A stretch of DNA of 64,000 nucleotides, from positions 372,001 through 436,000 of the forward strand of contig CBDCSF010000013.1 of assembly GCA_965221445.1 (NCBI GenBank), in the 5' to 3' direction. Every line of letters starts with the position of its first letter. The first letter of the stretch is position 1. Shown in pieces: positions 8,401-17,974 of this stretch. The position numbers were made by a program, and so were the translations under genes. Source of the DNA: MPNP01 sp965221445. GTDB lineage: Bacteria; Pseudomonadota; Alphaproteobacteria; Rhodobacterales; Rhodobacteraceae. The notes beneath the pieces were generated by a model. The model was not told the DNA's origin. It saw only the letters and a list, made by a program, of their open reading frames with translations, and searched no databases.

Positions 8401-9679
8401 TTTTATTGTTATAGATCGCATACAGGCTCGGGAAATTCTGGATAGCCGCGGGAATCCGACCGTTGAGGTGGAGGTTACCCTTTCAGATGGTTCCATGGGC
8501 AGAGTTGCCGTACCTTCCGGAGCATCCACTGGTACACGGGAAGCTCACGAATTGAGGGATGGAGATTCACAAAGATATCTTGGTAAAGGAGTTAGAAAAG
8601 CCGTTACCAACGTTGTAACCATCATTGGAGAAGCCCTGGAAGGTGAAAATCCCTATGATCAGGTTTCGCTTGATGAAATACTGATCAAGCTTGATGGAAC
8701 ACCCAATAAATCAAATCTGGGAGCCAACGCCCTGCTCGGGGTGTCACTGTCTGTTGCCAAAGCATCAGCCAAAAGTTTGGAAATGCCCCTTTACAGATAT
8801 GTCGGTGGTACAAACTCAAAGATTCTTCCTGTACCCATGTTCAATGTTATCAATGGCGGTCAGCATGCCAACAACTCCATTGATTTTCAGGAATTTATGA
8901 TCATGCCTGTTGGTGCCAGTAGTTTTAAGGAGGCCCTACAGCATGGCACCGAGGTATTTCACAGTTTGAAAAAAATACTGGATAAAGCTGGCCATTCCAC
9001 TGCGGTAGGTGATGAAGGGGGTTTTGCGCCCAATCTGGATTCATCGGAACAGGCCCTTGACATTTTACTCACAGCAATCGGGGGTACCGGTCTAACTCCA
9101 GGCAACGATATTGTCATTGCCCTGGATTGTGCTGCTTCAGAATACTATTCTGACCAGAAGTATCACTTTACAGGTGAAGGAATTATTCGATCACGGGATG
9201 AGAATATTTCATATCTTGATAAACTGGTTTCCTCCTATCCGATCTATTCCATTGAAGATGGCTGCAGCGAAGATGATTGGGAAGGATGGCAGGCTCTTAC
9301 CGAAGTTCTGGGGAATCGCTGCCAGTTGGTTGGAGATGATCTCTTTGTCACCAATACAGAAATTCTTTGGGAGGGTATTGAGAAGAATTGTGCCAATTCC
9401 CTCCTCGTCAAGGTAAACCAAATTGGAACACTGACAGAAACTCTTGATGCCATAGACATGGCACATAGAAATGGTTACACAACCATTCTGTCACATAGGT
9501 CTGGAGAAACGGAAGATACAACAATTGCCGACTTGGCTGTGGCCGTTAACAGCGGGCAAATCAAGTCTGGTTCCACTTCCAGGTCCGATCGAATAGCAAA
9601 GTACAACCAATTGTTGCGGATTGAGGAAGAGTTGGGTGATCAAGCCCAATACCTCGGAAAGAAAGCATTCAGGTTTTAA
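8390..9679 (+). CDS. eno: Enolase (phosphopyruvate hydratase)
   Basis: Interconverts 2-phosphoglycerate and phosphoenolpyruvate; cytosolic, magnesium-dependent. All landmarks are present: ILDSRGNPTVEVEV, SGASTGTREAHELRD, NVINGGQHANNSIDFQEFMIMP, VGDEGGFAPNL, the metal ligands in ALDCAASE, SIEDGCSEDDWEGW and GDDLFVTN, and the catalytic Lys in LLVKVNQIGTLTE with SHRSGETEDTTIADLAVA. The start is ATG at 8390 (or 8393) because IVIDRIQAREILDSRG must be near the N-terminus. It overlaps the Fur-type gene by about 11 bases and converges with anmK, also overlapping by 11 bases. Confidence 0.96.
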   Translation: MMDNFIVIDRIQAREILDSRGNPTVEVEVTLSDGSMGRVAVPSGASTGTREAHELRDGDSQRYLGKGVRKAVTNVVTIIGEALEGENPYDQVSLDEILIKLDGTPNKSNLGANALLGVSLSVAKASAKSLEMPLYRYVGGTNSKILPVPMFNVINGGQHANNSIDFQEFMIMPVGASSFKEALQHGTEVFHSLKKILDKAGHSTAVGDEGGFAPNLDSSEQALDILLTAIGGTGLTPGNDIVIALDCAASEYYSDQKYHFTGEGIIRSRDENISYLDKLVSSYPIYSIEDGCSEDDWEGWQALTEVLGNRCQLVGDDLFVTNTEILWEGIEKNCANSLLVKVNQIGTLTETLDAIDMAHRNGYTTILSHRSGETEDTTIADLAVAVNSGQIKSGSTSRSDRIAKYNQLLRIEEELGDQAQYLGKKAFRF

Positions 9680-10778
9680 TTCCTGGGGGATAGGAAATTT
9701 TTCCACCTACTGTAGGAACATTACATCCTGTTGTACCCGGTGCAGAAGTTGGCAGGTTTCTTACTACCCTTGCCGCTAGAAACCCAAACGCCTGTGCCTC
9801 AAGGTATTGAGGTGACAGTCCCAATTCACTTGCAGACTTGATATTCATGGCAGTAAGTTCAGTCAACCTTGTAACAAGATGGCGGTTTTTTGTACCTCCT
9901 CCGCACAAAACAATGGTACTAGGAATAGGTCTGGTCTGCCCGAGAATGGCTGCTATTGACCGGGCTGTGCATTCCGTAAGAGTAGCTACCCCATCTTCAA
10001 ATCCGAATTCCTCCACTTCTTTCAGCAGAAAATTGAAGTCTTGGATATCAAAAGATCTAGGCCCCTGTAAGTGAAGGAAATCATGCTCAAGAAAATCCTT
10101 CACCACTTTCAAATCAACTTGACCCTTAGAAGCAAATCCTCCATCACGATCAAATGGCAGGTTTAATTTTACTTGACAGAATTTGTCGACCAGGCTGTTT
10201 CCCGGACCAATATCAAATGCGGATAATGCACCTTCTTCCTCTGGCTTTCCCTTTTCGGGGTCAATGATACTGATGTTGGAAATACCACCTATGTTGATGA
10301 AGGCACACATCTCTGTCAAGCCAAGGTATTTGGCCAGAGCGAAATGATAAAAAGGTGCCAATGGGGCACCCTCCCCACCATTTACTATATCCTGAGTTCG
10401 AAAATCCCAAACAACTGTTTTCCCCAACTGATTGGCTAGGTATTGACCATCACCGGCCTGATGCGTCTTCTGATTCATTGGATCATGGGCCAGTGTCTGC
10501 CCATGGAAACCTATTATGGCATCTCGGTGAGTTTCCATTAGCAAGGCAAGATGAGTTTCCTCAATTATACTTTTGGCTTGGTTTACTTCACTCTCATCCG
10601 GCCACTTTCCCCTAGCAAGGTGTAATATACTGATTTCATCGGAAGTAAAACTTTTACTTGAGGTTTGTCCGAATTCGAAAATCCTCTGGCCATCGGTCCT
10701 GATTTCAGCAATGTCAACCCCATCCATTGAGGTTCCCGACATACAGCCTATAAACCAATTATCTTGAGGGAGTGTCAT
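9669..10778 (-). CDS. anmK: Anhydro-N-acetylmuramic acid kinase
   Basis: Phosphorylates and opens 1,6-anhydroMurNAc during peptidoglycan recycling. 369 residues, normal length. The N-terminal FIGCMSGTSMDGVDIA is diagnostic, followed by GFHGQTLAHDP, GEGAPLAPFYH, NIGGISNIS, FDIGPGNSLVD and a C-terminal LCGGGTKNRHL nucleotide-binding segment. Its stop codon lies inside the end of eno on the opposite strand, so the two 3' ends overlap without space for a separate terminator. Confidence 0.94.
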   Translation of the reverse strand: MTLPQDNWFIGCMSGTSMDGVDIAEIRTDGQRIFEFGQTSSKSFTSDEISILHLARGKWPDESEVNQAKSIIEETHLALLMETHRDAIIGFHGQTLAHDPMNQKTHQAGDGQYLANQLGKTVVWDFRTQDIVNGGEGAPLAPFYHFALAKYLGLTEMCAFINIGGISNISIIDPEKGKPEEEGALSAFDIGPGNSLVDKFCQVKLNLPFDRDGGFASKGQVDLKVVKDFLEHDFLHLQGPRSFDIQDFNFLLKEVEEFGFEDGVATLTECTARSIAAILGQTRPIPSTIVLCGGGTKNRHLVTRLTELTAMNIKSASELGLSPQYLEAQAFGFLAARVVRNLPTSAPGTTGCNVPTVGGKISYPPGIKT

Positions 10779-10846
10779 TTCTAATCTAAAAATTTATGGT
10801 TATTGAATTACTTATTTACAAATGAACATTTTGTTGAAAATCTGCA

Positions 10847-12103
10847 ATGACATATCATCCTAAATCCGACTTTTTAAACGCAATTCGCCAACGGGGGTTC
10901 TACGAAGATTGTAGCAACTTGGAAGAATTGGACAATTCCTTAATCAAGGGAATTGTACCAGCCTATATCGGTTTTGATGCGACTGCCAAATCACTCCATA
11001 TTGGTAGCCTTATCCAGATAATGATGTTGCGTTGGCTTCAAAAGACAGGACACAAACCTATCGTATTGATGGGCGGTGGTACCACGAAAGTAGGTGATCC
11101 CTCATTCCGGGCCGAAGAGAGACCACTTTTGGAAGAGGATGAAATTGAAGCGAATATTTCAGGTATCAAGGAAGTATTCAGCAAATATATAGCTTTTGGG
11201 AACAAGCCGACCGATGCCATCATGGTCAATAACGCTGAGTGGTTGGATAATCTCAACTATATAGATTTTCTAAGGGAGATAGGTAAGTATTTCTCCGTCA
11301 ACAGAATGTTGTCATTCGAATCGGTCAAGTCCCGCCTGGACAGGGAACAATCACTCTCATTTCTGGAATTCAACTACATGATTTTGCAGGCTTATGATTT
11401 TCTTGAACTTGCCAAGAGATATGATTGCCAGATTCAAATGGGTGGTTCCGACCAATGGGGTAATATTCTGAATGGGGTTGATTTAACCCGAAGAGTTCAT
11501 GGAAAACAGGTATTTGCCCTCACCTCACCTCTTTTGACAACCTCTGATGGGAAAAAGATGGGAAAAACCCAAAGTGGTGCCGTGTGGATGAATTCGGATT
11601 TATTCTCACCCTATGACTTTTGGCAATATTGGCGCAATACAACCGATAAGGATGTCGGGAAGTTTCTGAAGCTGTTTACAGAACTAGAAATTTCAGAATG
11701 CGAACGGCTCGGTTCGTTGGAGGGTACAGAAATCAATGAGGCCAAGATAATTCTGGCCAACGAGGTAACTTCCCTTGCCCACGGTCGGGACGAGGCCAAA
11801 AAGGCTTTGACAACTGCACAGGAGGTGTTTGTTGAAGGAAGCCATAGCCAAGGACTTCCAACCCTGACTATTTCACCCGATACCTTGAATGATGAAGGGT
11901 TCCCACTGATACAGGCTTTGGTAAAACTTGGGTTGGCTTCTTCAGGCAAGGAAGCCAGAAGAAATATGTTGGGCAATGGCGTGAGGGTCAATGATGTTGT
12001 TGAAACAAATACGGCAAGGTTACTGTCCTTGGAAGAATTAGGAAATGCGGCCAAGATTTCAGTGGGGAAAAAGCGTCATGCCATTGTTCAACTGGAGAAG
12101 TAA
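10847..12103 (+). CDS. tyrS: Tyrosyl-tRNA synthetase
   Basis: Charges tRNA-Tyr. Class I synthetase of 418 residues. The HIGH-type motif is SLHIGSL, the tyrosine pocket segment is QAYDFLELAKRYDCQIQMGGSDQWGN, and the KMSKS-type loop is GKKMGKT. The C-terminal S4-like RNA-binding domain is visible as LVKLGLASSGKEARRNMLGNGVRVND. Divergent from anmK with about 70 bases between the starts, and followed by a strong hairpin. Confidence 0.96.
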   Translation: MTYHPKSDFLNAIRQRGFYEDCSNLEELDNSLIKGIVPAYIGFDATAKSLHIGSLIQIMMLRWLQKTGHKPIVLMGGGTTKVGDPSFRAEERPLLEEDEIEANISGIKEVFSKYIAFGNKPTDAIMVNNAEWLDNLNYIDFLREIGKYFSVNRMLSFESVKSRLDREQSLSFLEFNYMILQAYDFLELAKRYDCQIQMGGSDQWGNILNGVDLTRRVHGKQVFALTSPLLTTSDGKKMGKTQSGAVWMNSDLFSPYDFWQYWRNTTDKDVGKFLKLFTELEISECERLGSLEGTEINEAKIILANEVTSLAHGRDEAKKALTTAQEVFVEGSHSQGLPTLTISPDTLNDEGFPLIQALVKLGLASSGKEARRNMLGNGVRVNDVVETNTARLLSLEELGNAAKISVGKKRHAIVQLEK

Positions 12104-12106
12104 TTC

Positions 12107-12151
12107 CAAACCAAAGAGTACCACATTGTTTGGTACATTTTGGTTTGATTT
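12107..12151. terminator. Strong intrinsic terminator between tyrS and the DUF3179 gene
   Basis: CAAACCAAA (12107-12115) pairs perfectly with TTTGGTTTG (12139-12147), and an inner TACCA/TGGTA pair extends the stem. ATTTT follows on the plus side. It lies between two convergent genes and could serve both. Confidence 0.75.
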
Positions 12152-12187
12152 TAGAGCAGAAAAATTACGAACTTGGGTTTCAGATCA

Positions 12188-13207
12188 CTAGTTTGACAAA
12201 AGCCCCCCTAGGATCCACTCCCCTTCCGGGAAGAAAGCTTCGAAAGCAAAGGCAAACATCAGATCATGTGGAAGGTCCTCACCTGTTTCCTGATCCCTTA
12301 CCCTGACGGTGCCCACGTTTATTCCTTCACCAACCGAAGGAGTATCCAATGCTGAGACTTGTCCTCCAGTCCAACTTAAAGATATCCCATGCTCATCAAT
12401 CTTGCCTTCCAAAATTAGTCTTTCAAGTGGCCAAGCCCGATGCCCAACCTTAACTACCCTAGAAAGTGGAGTTAACCCTTCCTGCATGAATTCCTTATTA
12501 TACAGAAAGGGGCTTACAGCAAGCTCATACCCCTTGTAAGGATTTTGACCGTAGGGACGGGAAAAATTTGGTTCTTCCATGACCAATCCCCCATGGTCTT
12601 TGTTTCTGTCCATAAATTCCTGCCAACTTTCAGTCCATCCAGCCAACTGATTCAAAGAGGTTCCTGAATGAATGCCAACTATTCCCTCGCCGAGTGCTTG
12701 TTGCCACCAACTTTCAGTTTCCAGGTCATACATGACCATATCTGAATTCCTGAGCAAACCCGATACACCAAAGGTTAGAGTTTCACCGTTTACCTCTCTA
12801 GAGAAAAAAATCCCAGAATTACAAAGGGGGCAAAAGGTAACTGCTATAGTTTGATCACCAATTTGATCATTTACAATTTCATGCCAGAGTAGATATCTGA
12901 TCGGATAAGCCCTGGGCAGTTCATTTTCTAACTCGATGGTCATGACCCCTTCTCTGGGATGTAAGGCAATTTCTTGATCCAAAGTTAAAAAAGTTGGATT
13001 GGAGATTGCCGGAATCCCATCTTTGGGTACTCCTCCTGACTGAATTTCATCCAGGGGTACAGTAGCCAGAGCAAAATCAGTATTTGGCCATTGGCTACTA
13101 AAAATCCCGGTGTTAGCCTTTACTTGAACTAAGGTTAATGGCAAGACCAAAATCAAGGCAGCAAAAAGGTTGAAACCTAATTCCTTAGATGGAAACCGTA
13201 TCTTCAT
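12188..13207 (-). CDS. DUF3179 domain exported protein
   Basis: 339 residues, with a hydrophobic signal segment at about residues 12-31 (LFAALILVLPLTLVQVKA), so probably exported. The body matches the DUF3179 family: FALATVPLDEIQSGGVPKDGIPAI at the N-terminus, YLLWHEIVND, the cysteine pair CPLCNSG and the SGLLRNSDMVMYD segment, then WWQQ and RPYGQNPYKGYE. The function is unknown; the conserved CPLC suggests metal or redox chemistry, but that is inference. Its upstream neighbour, a periplasmic cyclophilin, may share transcription. Confidence 0.88.
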   Translation of the reverse strand: MKIRFPSKELGFNLFAALILVLPLTLVQVKANTGIFSSQWPNTDFALATVPLDEIQSGGVPKDGIPAISNPTFLTLDQEIALHPREGVMTIELENELPRAYPIRYLLWHEIVNDQIGDQTIAVTFCPLCNSGIFFSREVNGETLTFGVSGLLRNSDMVMYDLETESWWQQALGEGIVGIHSGTSLNQLAGWTESWQEFMDRNKDHGGLVMEEPNFSRPYGQNPYKGYELAVSPFLYNKEFMQEGLTPLSRVVKVGHRAWPLERLILEGKIDEHGISLSWTGGQVSALDTPSVGEGINVGTVRVRDQETGEDLPHDLMFAFAFEAFFPEGEWILGGLLSN

Positions 13208-13240
13208 TAATCTTCCTTTGATTTTGGGGCATTCAGTTAT

Positions 13241-13813
13241 TTATTGAGTATCCTCAATTTTGGCACTTAGAATATAGTCAGGGTTATCAACCGCCCCGTT
13301 GGATCCCTGCCCTCGTTTGATGGCGTCAACAACATCCTGACCAGAAACAACCCGCCCAAATACGGTATATTGGCCATTCAGGAATGGTGCTTCTTCAAAC
13401 ATAATGAAAAATTGTGAATTGGCCGAGTTTGGATTTTGGGCTCTTGCCATTCCCACAACTCCCTTTCGAAATGGCAGAGGTGAAAATTCTGCCTGTAGAT
13501 TCGGTAAATCGGAACCACCCATCCCAGCCTTCTGTAGGGACCCCTTATCGACACGACCAAACTGAACATCACCTGTTTGTGCCATAAAACCCTCAATTAC
13601 ACGATGAAAGGCAACATTATCGTAGGAACCATTTTTGGCCAATGTTATGATTCTTTCAACATGTAGCGGAGCAACTTCATGCAGAAGTTCAATTTTGATT
13701 GTTCCGGTATTTTCTCCGGCTACTTCAAGTATCAGCATATTTCTTTCCTTTTCGGCATTTGCAATTGTGGTTCCCATTAACAGGAAAGATAAAACTAGTA
13801 ATATTTTTTTCAT
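13241..13813 (-). CDS. Peptidyl-prolyl cis-trans isomerase, cyclophilin type, exported
   Basis: Catalyses prolyl isomerisation, probably in the periplasm. ATG at 13813 gives 190 residues beginning with a clear signal peptide (MKKILLVLSFLLMGTTIANA) that ends in a plausible ANA cleavage site; an in-frame GTG six bases upstream is less likely. Cyclophilin motifs are complete: FHRVIEGFMAQTGD (catalytic Arg), GMARAQNPNSANSQFFIMF and FLNGQYTVFGRVVSG. The DUF3179 gene follows on the same strand. Confidence 0.93.
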   Translation of the reverse strand: MKKILLVLSFLLMGTTIANAEKERNMLILEVAGENTGTIKIELLHEVAPLHVERIITLAKNGSYDNVAFHRVIEGFMAQTGDVQFGRVDKGSLQKAGMGGSDLPNLQAEFSPLPFRKGVVGMARAQNPNSANSQFFIMFEEAPFLNGQYTVFGRVVSGQDVVDAIKRGQGSNGAVDNPDYILSAKIEDTQ

Positions 13814-13916
13814 ATACACCTCGTTGCAGGAAATTAAGGTTTTCCTGATAAAATGAAAATCAATTTAAATTGAACTCTGATAGTGATTATTAAACGGGAA
13901 GGAAAAGGTCTTTTGG

Positions 13917-14411
13917 TCAGGTTACAAACTTTTTTTCCAAAGCAGTTTTAACATTAGGTGGAACAAATTCTGAAACATCACCTCCCAAGCGGGCAATCTC
14001 CTTAACCAGTTTCGATGCAATTGCCTGTTTTCTGGCATCTGCCATCATGAAAACGGTCTCAATATTTGTTTCCAAAACCCTGTTCATTCCCACCATTTGG
14101 AATTCATACTCGAAATCTGAAACAGCTCTTAAACCTCGGATTATAATGCTAGCCCCAACCTCACGGGCACAATCTACCAGTAGGTTTTCAAATGGGTAAA
14201 CCATGATTTCGAGGTCATTGCTGTCCTGCAATTTCGAAATCTCCTGATTTATCAGATCAACTCTTTCCTGCAAACTAAACAAAGGTTTTTTTTCCTTATT
14301 GATGGCTACACCAATAACCAGTTTATCAACCAGAAAAGTTGACCTTCGAAATATGTCCAGATGACCATAAGTTACGGGATCAAATGTCCCAGCATAAAGC
14401 CCGATTTTCAC
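13917..14411 (-). CDS. coaD: Phosphopantetheine adenylyltransferase
   Basis: Makes dephospho-CoA from 4'-phosphopantetheine and ATP in CoA synthesis. 164 residues, typical. GLYAGTFDPVTYGHLDI carries the nucleotidyltransferase TxGH motif, IIRGLRAVSDFEYEFQM the phosphopantetheine pocket, and IASKLVKEIA the ISSxxVR-like ATP loop. Downstream of a CBS-pair gene on the same strand with 36 bases between them. Confidence 0.95.
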   Translation of the reverse strand: MKIGLYAGTFDPVTYGHLDIFRRSTFLVDKLVIGVAINKEKKPLFSLQERVDLINQEISKLQDSNDLEIMVYPFENLLVDCAREVGASIIIRGLRAVSDFEYEFQMVGMNRVLETNIETVFMMADARKQAIASKLVKEIARLGGDVSEFVPPNVKTALEKKFVT

Positions 14412-14447
14412 AAGATTTTCTTTCTTCAGATATTAAGGAAATAAGAA

Positions 14448-14879
14448 TCAATGGCCGATATATTCTTCCAAAGCCTGCTTTTCCATATCTAGTTCACCCA
14501 AGCGGGCCTTGACAACGTCACCTATTGAGATCAATCCCAACATTTTCTGGTCTTCCATAACAGGAATATGTCGGAATCGACCCTGGGTCATCTTGTTCAA
14601 AACATCAAAGGCAGTTTCATTGGTACTACATATGACAACTTTTCTGCTCATTAAGTCCTTGACAGACAAATTCAAGGCTTGGGTGCCCTTACTCCCAATT
14701 TCCCTTACAATATCACGTTCAGAAATAATGCCAATCAACAAACCTTCTTTATCAAACACTACCAGAGCCCCTATTCTATTTTTGGACAAAAGGCCGGAAG
14801 CAGCTAAAATTCCATCATCTGGACCAACGGATATTATTTTTTGACTGCCCTTGCCCTTAAGAATTTGGCTTACAAGCAT
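14448..14879 (-). CDS. CBS-domain pair protein
   Basis: 143 residues consisting of two CBS motifs: the first around residues 12-60 (GILAASGLLSKNRIGALVVFD..GLLIGIISERDIVREI) and the second around 75-130 (VKDLMSRKVVICSTNETAFDVLNKMTQGRFRHIPVMED..LGLISIGDVVK). Such stand-alone pairs bind adenine nucleotides and sense energy state; the partner here is unknown. No membrane segment or extra domain. Confidence 0.88.
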   Translation of the reverse strand: MLVSQILKGKGSQKIISVGPDDGILAASGLLSKNRIGALVVFDKEGLLIGIISERDIVREIGSKGTQALNLSVKDLMSRKVVICSTNETAFDVLNKMTQGRFRHIPVMEDQKMLGLISIGDVVKARLGELDMEKQALEEYIGH

Positions 14880-15266
14880 TGGAGCTATCCTTTCTTTTTG
14901 GTTTTAAATTCAAGGAGGAACCTCTTGTTGATTATCCGCATTTTCCAAAAAATTTCACCAAATTTTTCCAATATCATAACCGTGAGACGAATTTCTTCAA
15001 CACTCTTACTTCGGACAACTTCCTCATTCCACATTTTCCATTTAGAAAAATAGTCGGAATTTCCGTACTCCTGCTGATACAGATTTGGCAAATACAATAC
15101 ACGGCTTCAATCAATCTTATCCACCTGCGACCTTTCCAAAAAAATGCTTTGGATCACAATGAGGCACTTCAATATTTCAAGTATTGATATATTTTAACCT
15201 TTGGCAATGCAGGTTCCGGCGTAACTATTTACCTAAACCACAAAACTAATAGAAAAGGGGCTTCAA
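14880..15266. other. Intergenic region between the CBS gene and the valine operon
   Basis: About 390 bases, AT-rich. Short open frames on both strands (70-102 codons) overlap each other and show no domain, no Shine-Dalgarno and no family-like composition, so I do not call them. It must hold the divergent promoters of the CBS gene and mmsA; an AAAAGGGG Shine-Dalgarno-like stretch lies about eight bases before the mmsA ATG. Confidence 0.5.
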
Positions 15267-16766
15267 ATGAAAGAACTATACCACTTTATCAATGGCAAAA
15301 AAATACAAGGTCAATCCGGACGGTTTGGCGATGTTTATAATCCAGCTACAGGAGAAATACAGGCGAAAGTACCATTTGCCTCAAACGAGGAATTGGATAA
15401 TGCAGTTCAAGGTGCTGCCCAAGCCCAAAAATCCTGGGCATTAACTAACCCTCAAAAAAGGGGACGGGTGTTAATGGAGTTTGTACGATTGCTTCATAAA
15501 AACATGGAGCCATTGGCTGAAGCCCTTTCCAGAGAACATGGAAAGACAATACCTGATGCCCGTGGGGATATTCAAAGAGGCTTGGAAGTCGTGGAATTTT
15601 GTATCGGCGCTCCACACCTCCTAAAGGGTGAGTATACTGATAGTGCCGGGGGTGGGATTGACATGTATTCGATGAGGCAACCATTGGGAGTTGTCGCAGG
15701 AATTACTCCGTTCAATTTTCCTGCCATGATTCCCATGTGGAAATTTGCCCCTGCTCTTGCCTGTGGTAACGCTTTTATACTAAAACCATCTGAAAGGGAT
15801 CCTTCCGTACCCCTTATGTTGGCTGAGTTAATGCTTGAAGCTGGTTTACCAGAAGGGGTACTACAGGTCGTCAATGGTGATAAAACCGCTGTCGATGCTA
15901 TCTTGGATCATCCAGATATCCAGGCCGTGGGTTTTGTCGGTTCCACTCCTATTGCAGAATATATTTATACCCAGGCCAGTAAATCTGGAAAAAGGGTCCA
16001 ATGCTTTGGAGGAGCGAAAAATCACATGATCGTTATGCCGGATGCGGATCTAGATCAGGCAGCCGATGCCCTGGTGGGTTCTGGATATGGCGCAGCAGGC
16101 GAAAGATGTATGGCCATTTCAGTGGCAGTTCCTGTTGGTGGAAGTACAGCTGACAAGCTCATTGAAAAATTGATTCCCAAGATTGAAACCTTGAAAGTAG
16201 GGCCGTACACAGCCGGTGAGGACATGGATTTTGGACCTTTGGTAACCAAGGATGCTCAGCAAAGAGTACTAGGGTTGGTTCAATCGGGAGTAGACCAAGG
16301 GGCCGAACTTGTTGTTGATGGGAGAGATTTCCAGCTGCAGGGATACGAGGATGGCTTTTTTGTAGGTCCACATTTGTTTGACAAAGTCACAATTGATATG
16401 GACATCTATAAGCAGGAAATTTTTGGCCCCGTTTTATCTACAGTCAGAACCAAAACCTACGAAGATGCCCTGAACCTAACCATGGATAATCCATATGGAA
16501 ACGGGACGGCTATCTTTACCAGAGATGGTGATACAGCCCGTGATTTTGCCAATAAAGTCAACGTCGGAATGGTTGGAATCAATGTGCCTATTCCCGTTCC
16601 ACTTGCCTACCATACTTTCGGTGGCTGGAAAAAATCCGGTTTTGGCGATTTGAATCAACACGGTCCTGATGCTTTCCGGTTCTATACCAAAACCAAAACG
16701 GTAACATCTCGATGGCCAAGTGGAATTAAGGAAGGAGCAATTCTTAACTTCCCAACCATAAACTAG
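15267..16766 (+). CDS. mmsA: Methylmalonate-semialdehyde dehydrogenase (CoA-acylating)
   Basis: Oxidises methylmalonate semialdehyde to propionyl-CoA with CO2 release, the last step of valine degradation. 499 residues of the aldehyde dehydrogenase fold. ITPFNFPAMIPMWKFAPALACGN and KPSERDP are family segments; the catalytic cysteine is C281 in GAAGERCMAIS. The acylating MmsA subgroup is indicated by HGKTIPDARGDIQRGLEVVEF and the C-terminal NVPIPVPLAYHTFGGWKKSGFGD. First of four co-directional genes for the pathway. Confidence 0.94.
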   Translation: MKELYHFINGKKIQGQSGRFGDVYNPATGEIQAKVPFASNEELDNAVQGAAQAQKSWALTNPQKRGRVLMEFVRLLHKNMEPLAEALSREHGKTIPDARGDIQRGLEVVEFCIGAPHLLKGEYTDSAGGGIDMYSMRQPLGVVAGITPFNFPAMIPMWKFAPALACGNAFILKPSERDPSVPLMLAELMLEAGLPEGVLQVVNGDKTAVDAILDHPDIQAVGFVGSTPIAEYIYTQASKSGKRVQCFGGAKNHMIVMPDADLDQAADALVGSGYGAAGERCMAISVAVPVGGSTADKLIEKLIPKIETLKVGPYTAGEDMDFGPLVTKDAQQRVLGLVQSGVDQGAELVVDGRDFQLQGYEDGFFVGPHLFDKVTIDMDIYKQEIFGPVLSTVRTKTYEDALNLTMDNPYGNGTAIFTRDGDTARDFANKVNVGMVGINVPIPVPLAYHTFGGWKKSGFGDLNQHGPDAFRFYTKTKTVTSRWPSGIKEGAILNFPTIN

Positions 16767-16843
16767 ATTGTTCCGGGGGCCATTTATGAGAATTTCGTGT
16801 TTCAGTAATTGGTTCATAGAATTATAGCAAGGCATTTTGTAAG

Positions 16844-17974
16844 ATGGATTTCAATCTGACAGAGGAGCAAGAAGCCGTTTATCAAATGGCTCTGGGATTG
16901 GGAAAGAAATATATCTCTCCCCACGCTAAAACATGGGAAGATCAGGGAACCATCCCCAAAGATCTATGGCTGACCCTTGGTGAATATGGTCTTGGGGGAA
17001 TAAATACCGGTATTGACTATGGTGGTTCTTCTCTGAAGCGGTTGGATTCTGTTTTGATTTTTGAGGCCTTGTCAAGGGCTTGCCCGTCCGTGTCAGCATT
17101 TCTTTCAATACATAACATGTGCGGGTGGATGATCGAGACTTTTGGTAGTGATGAATTGAAAGAAAAGTATCTTGAGAAAACAAACGAAATGTCTTGCATA
17201 ATGTCCTATTGCTTGACGGAACCTGGGTCGGGTTCAGACGCTGCTGCCTTGGCTACCAAGGCAGTAAAACTAAATGATCGCTGGGAATTGACAGGTACCA
17301 AATCATTTATATCGGGAGGTGGTTATTCCGATGCGTACATAGTCATGTGCAGGATGGAGCAGGATGGGATTTCATCCATAATAGTCGATGATAAGTCCCA
17401 GGGATTGTCCTTTGGAGGTTTGGAAGACAAGATGGGATGGCGGGCACAACCGACCAGACAGGTTCAAATGGATAATTGTCAGGTACCTCTGGAAAATCTC
17501 CTAGGCCAACCCGGCAGAGGATTTACCTATGCCATGGCAGGTCTTGATGGTGGCAGGTTGAATATAGCTGCCTGTTCTCTGGGGGGCGCACAACAGGCAT
17601 TTAGCCAGACTCTAACCTATATGAATGAAAGAAAGGCCTTTGGCAAGAGCTTGGATGAGTTTCAGGCCTTGCAGTTTCGAGTTGCCGATATTGAAACTGA
17701 CCTTCAGGTAGCAAGAAATTTTCTTCGCTTAGCTGCATGGAAAATGGATGAGGACCATGTTGATAAGACTAAATTTTGTGCCATGGCTAAAAGGTACGTC
17801 ACAGACGTTTGCTGGAAAGTGGCCAATGATTGTCTTCAGCTTCATGGTGGATATGGGTACCTGGCTGAATACGGTATAGAAAAAACTGTCAGAGATCTCA
17901 GGGTTCATCAAATTCTTGAGGGAACCAACGAAATAATGAGAAAGGTTATCTTTCGAGAGTTGAAAAAAGAGTGA
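16844..17974 (+). CDS. Acyl-CoA dehydrogenase, probably isobutyryl-CoA dehydrogenase
   Basis: FAD enzyme making methacrylyl-CoA from isobutyryl-CoA in this context. 376 residues. Seen: MSYCLTEPGSGSDAAALATKA (FAD/substrate loop), GTKSFISGGGYSD, QPTRQVQMDNCQVP, LHGGYGYLAEYGIEKTVRDLRVHQILEGTNEIM. The catalytic Glu in the last segment is at the short-chain/branched-chain ACD position. Substrate is inferred from its place between mmsA and the 3-hydroxyisobutyryl-CoA hydrolase; sequence alone gives only the family. Its stop overlaps the next gene's GTG. Confidence 0.88.
   Translation: MDFNLTEEQEAVYQMALGLGKKYISPHAKTWEDQGTIPKDLWLTLGEYGLGGINTGIDYGGSSLKRLDSVLIFEALSRACPSVSAFLSIHNMCGWMIETFGSDELKEKYLEKTNEMSCIMSYCLTEPGSGSDAAALATKAVKLNDRWELTGTKSFISGGGYSDAYIVMCRMEQDGISSIIVDDKSQGLSFGGLEDKMGWRAQPTRQVQMDNCQVPLENLLGQPGRGFTYAMAGLDGGRLNIAACSLGGAQQAFSQTLTYMNERKAFGKSLDEFQALQFRVADIETDLQVARNFLRLAAWKMDEDHVDKTKFCAMAKRYVTDVCWKVANDCLQLHGGYGYLAEYGIEKTVRDLRVHQILEGTNEIMRKVIFRELKKE

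Noticed and set aside
14879..15187. Short open frames on both strands (up to about 102 codons) between the CBS gene and mmsA
   Set aside because: They overlap each other, have no Shine-Dalgarno or recognisable domain, and look like chance frames in AT-rich DNA.
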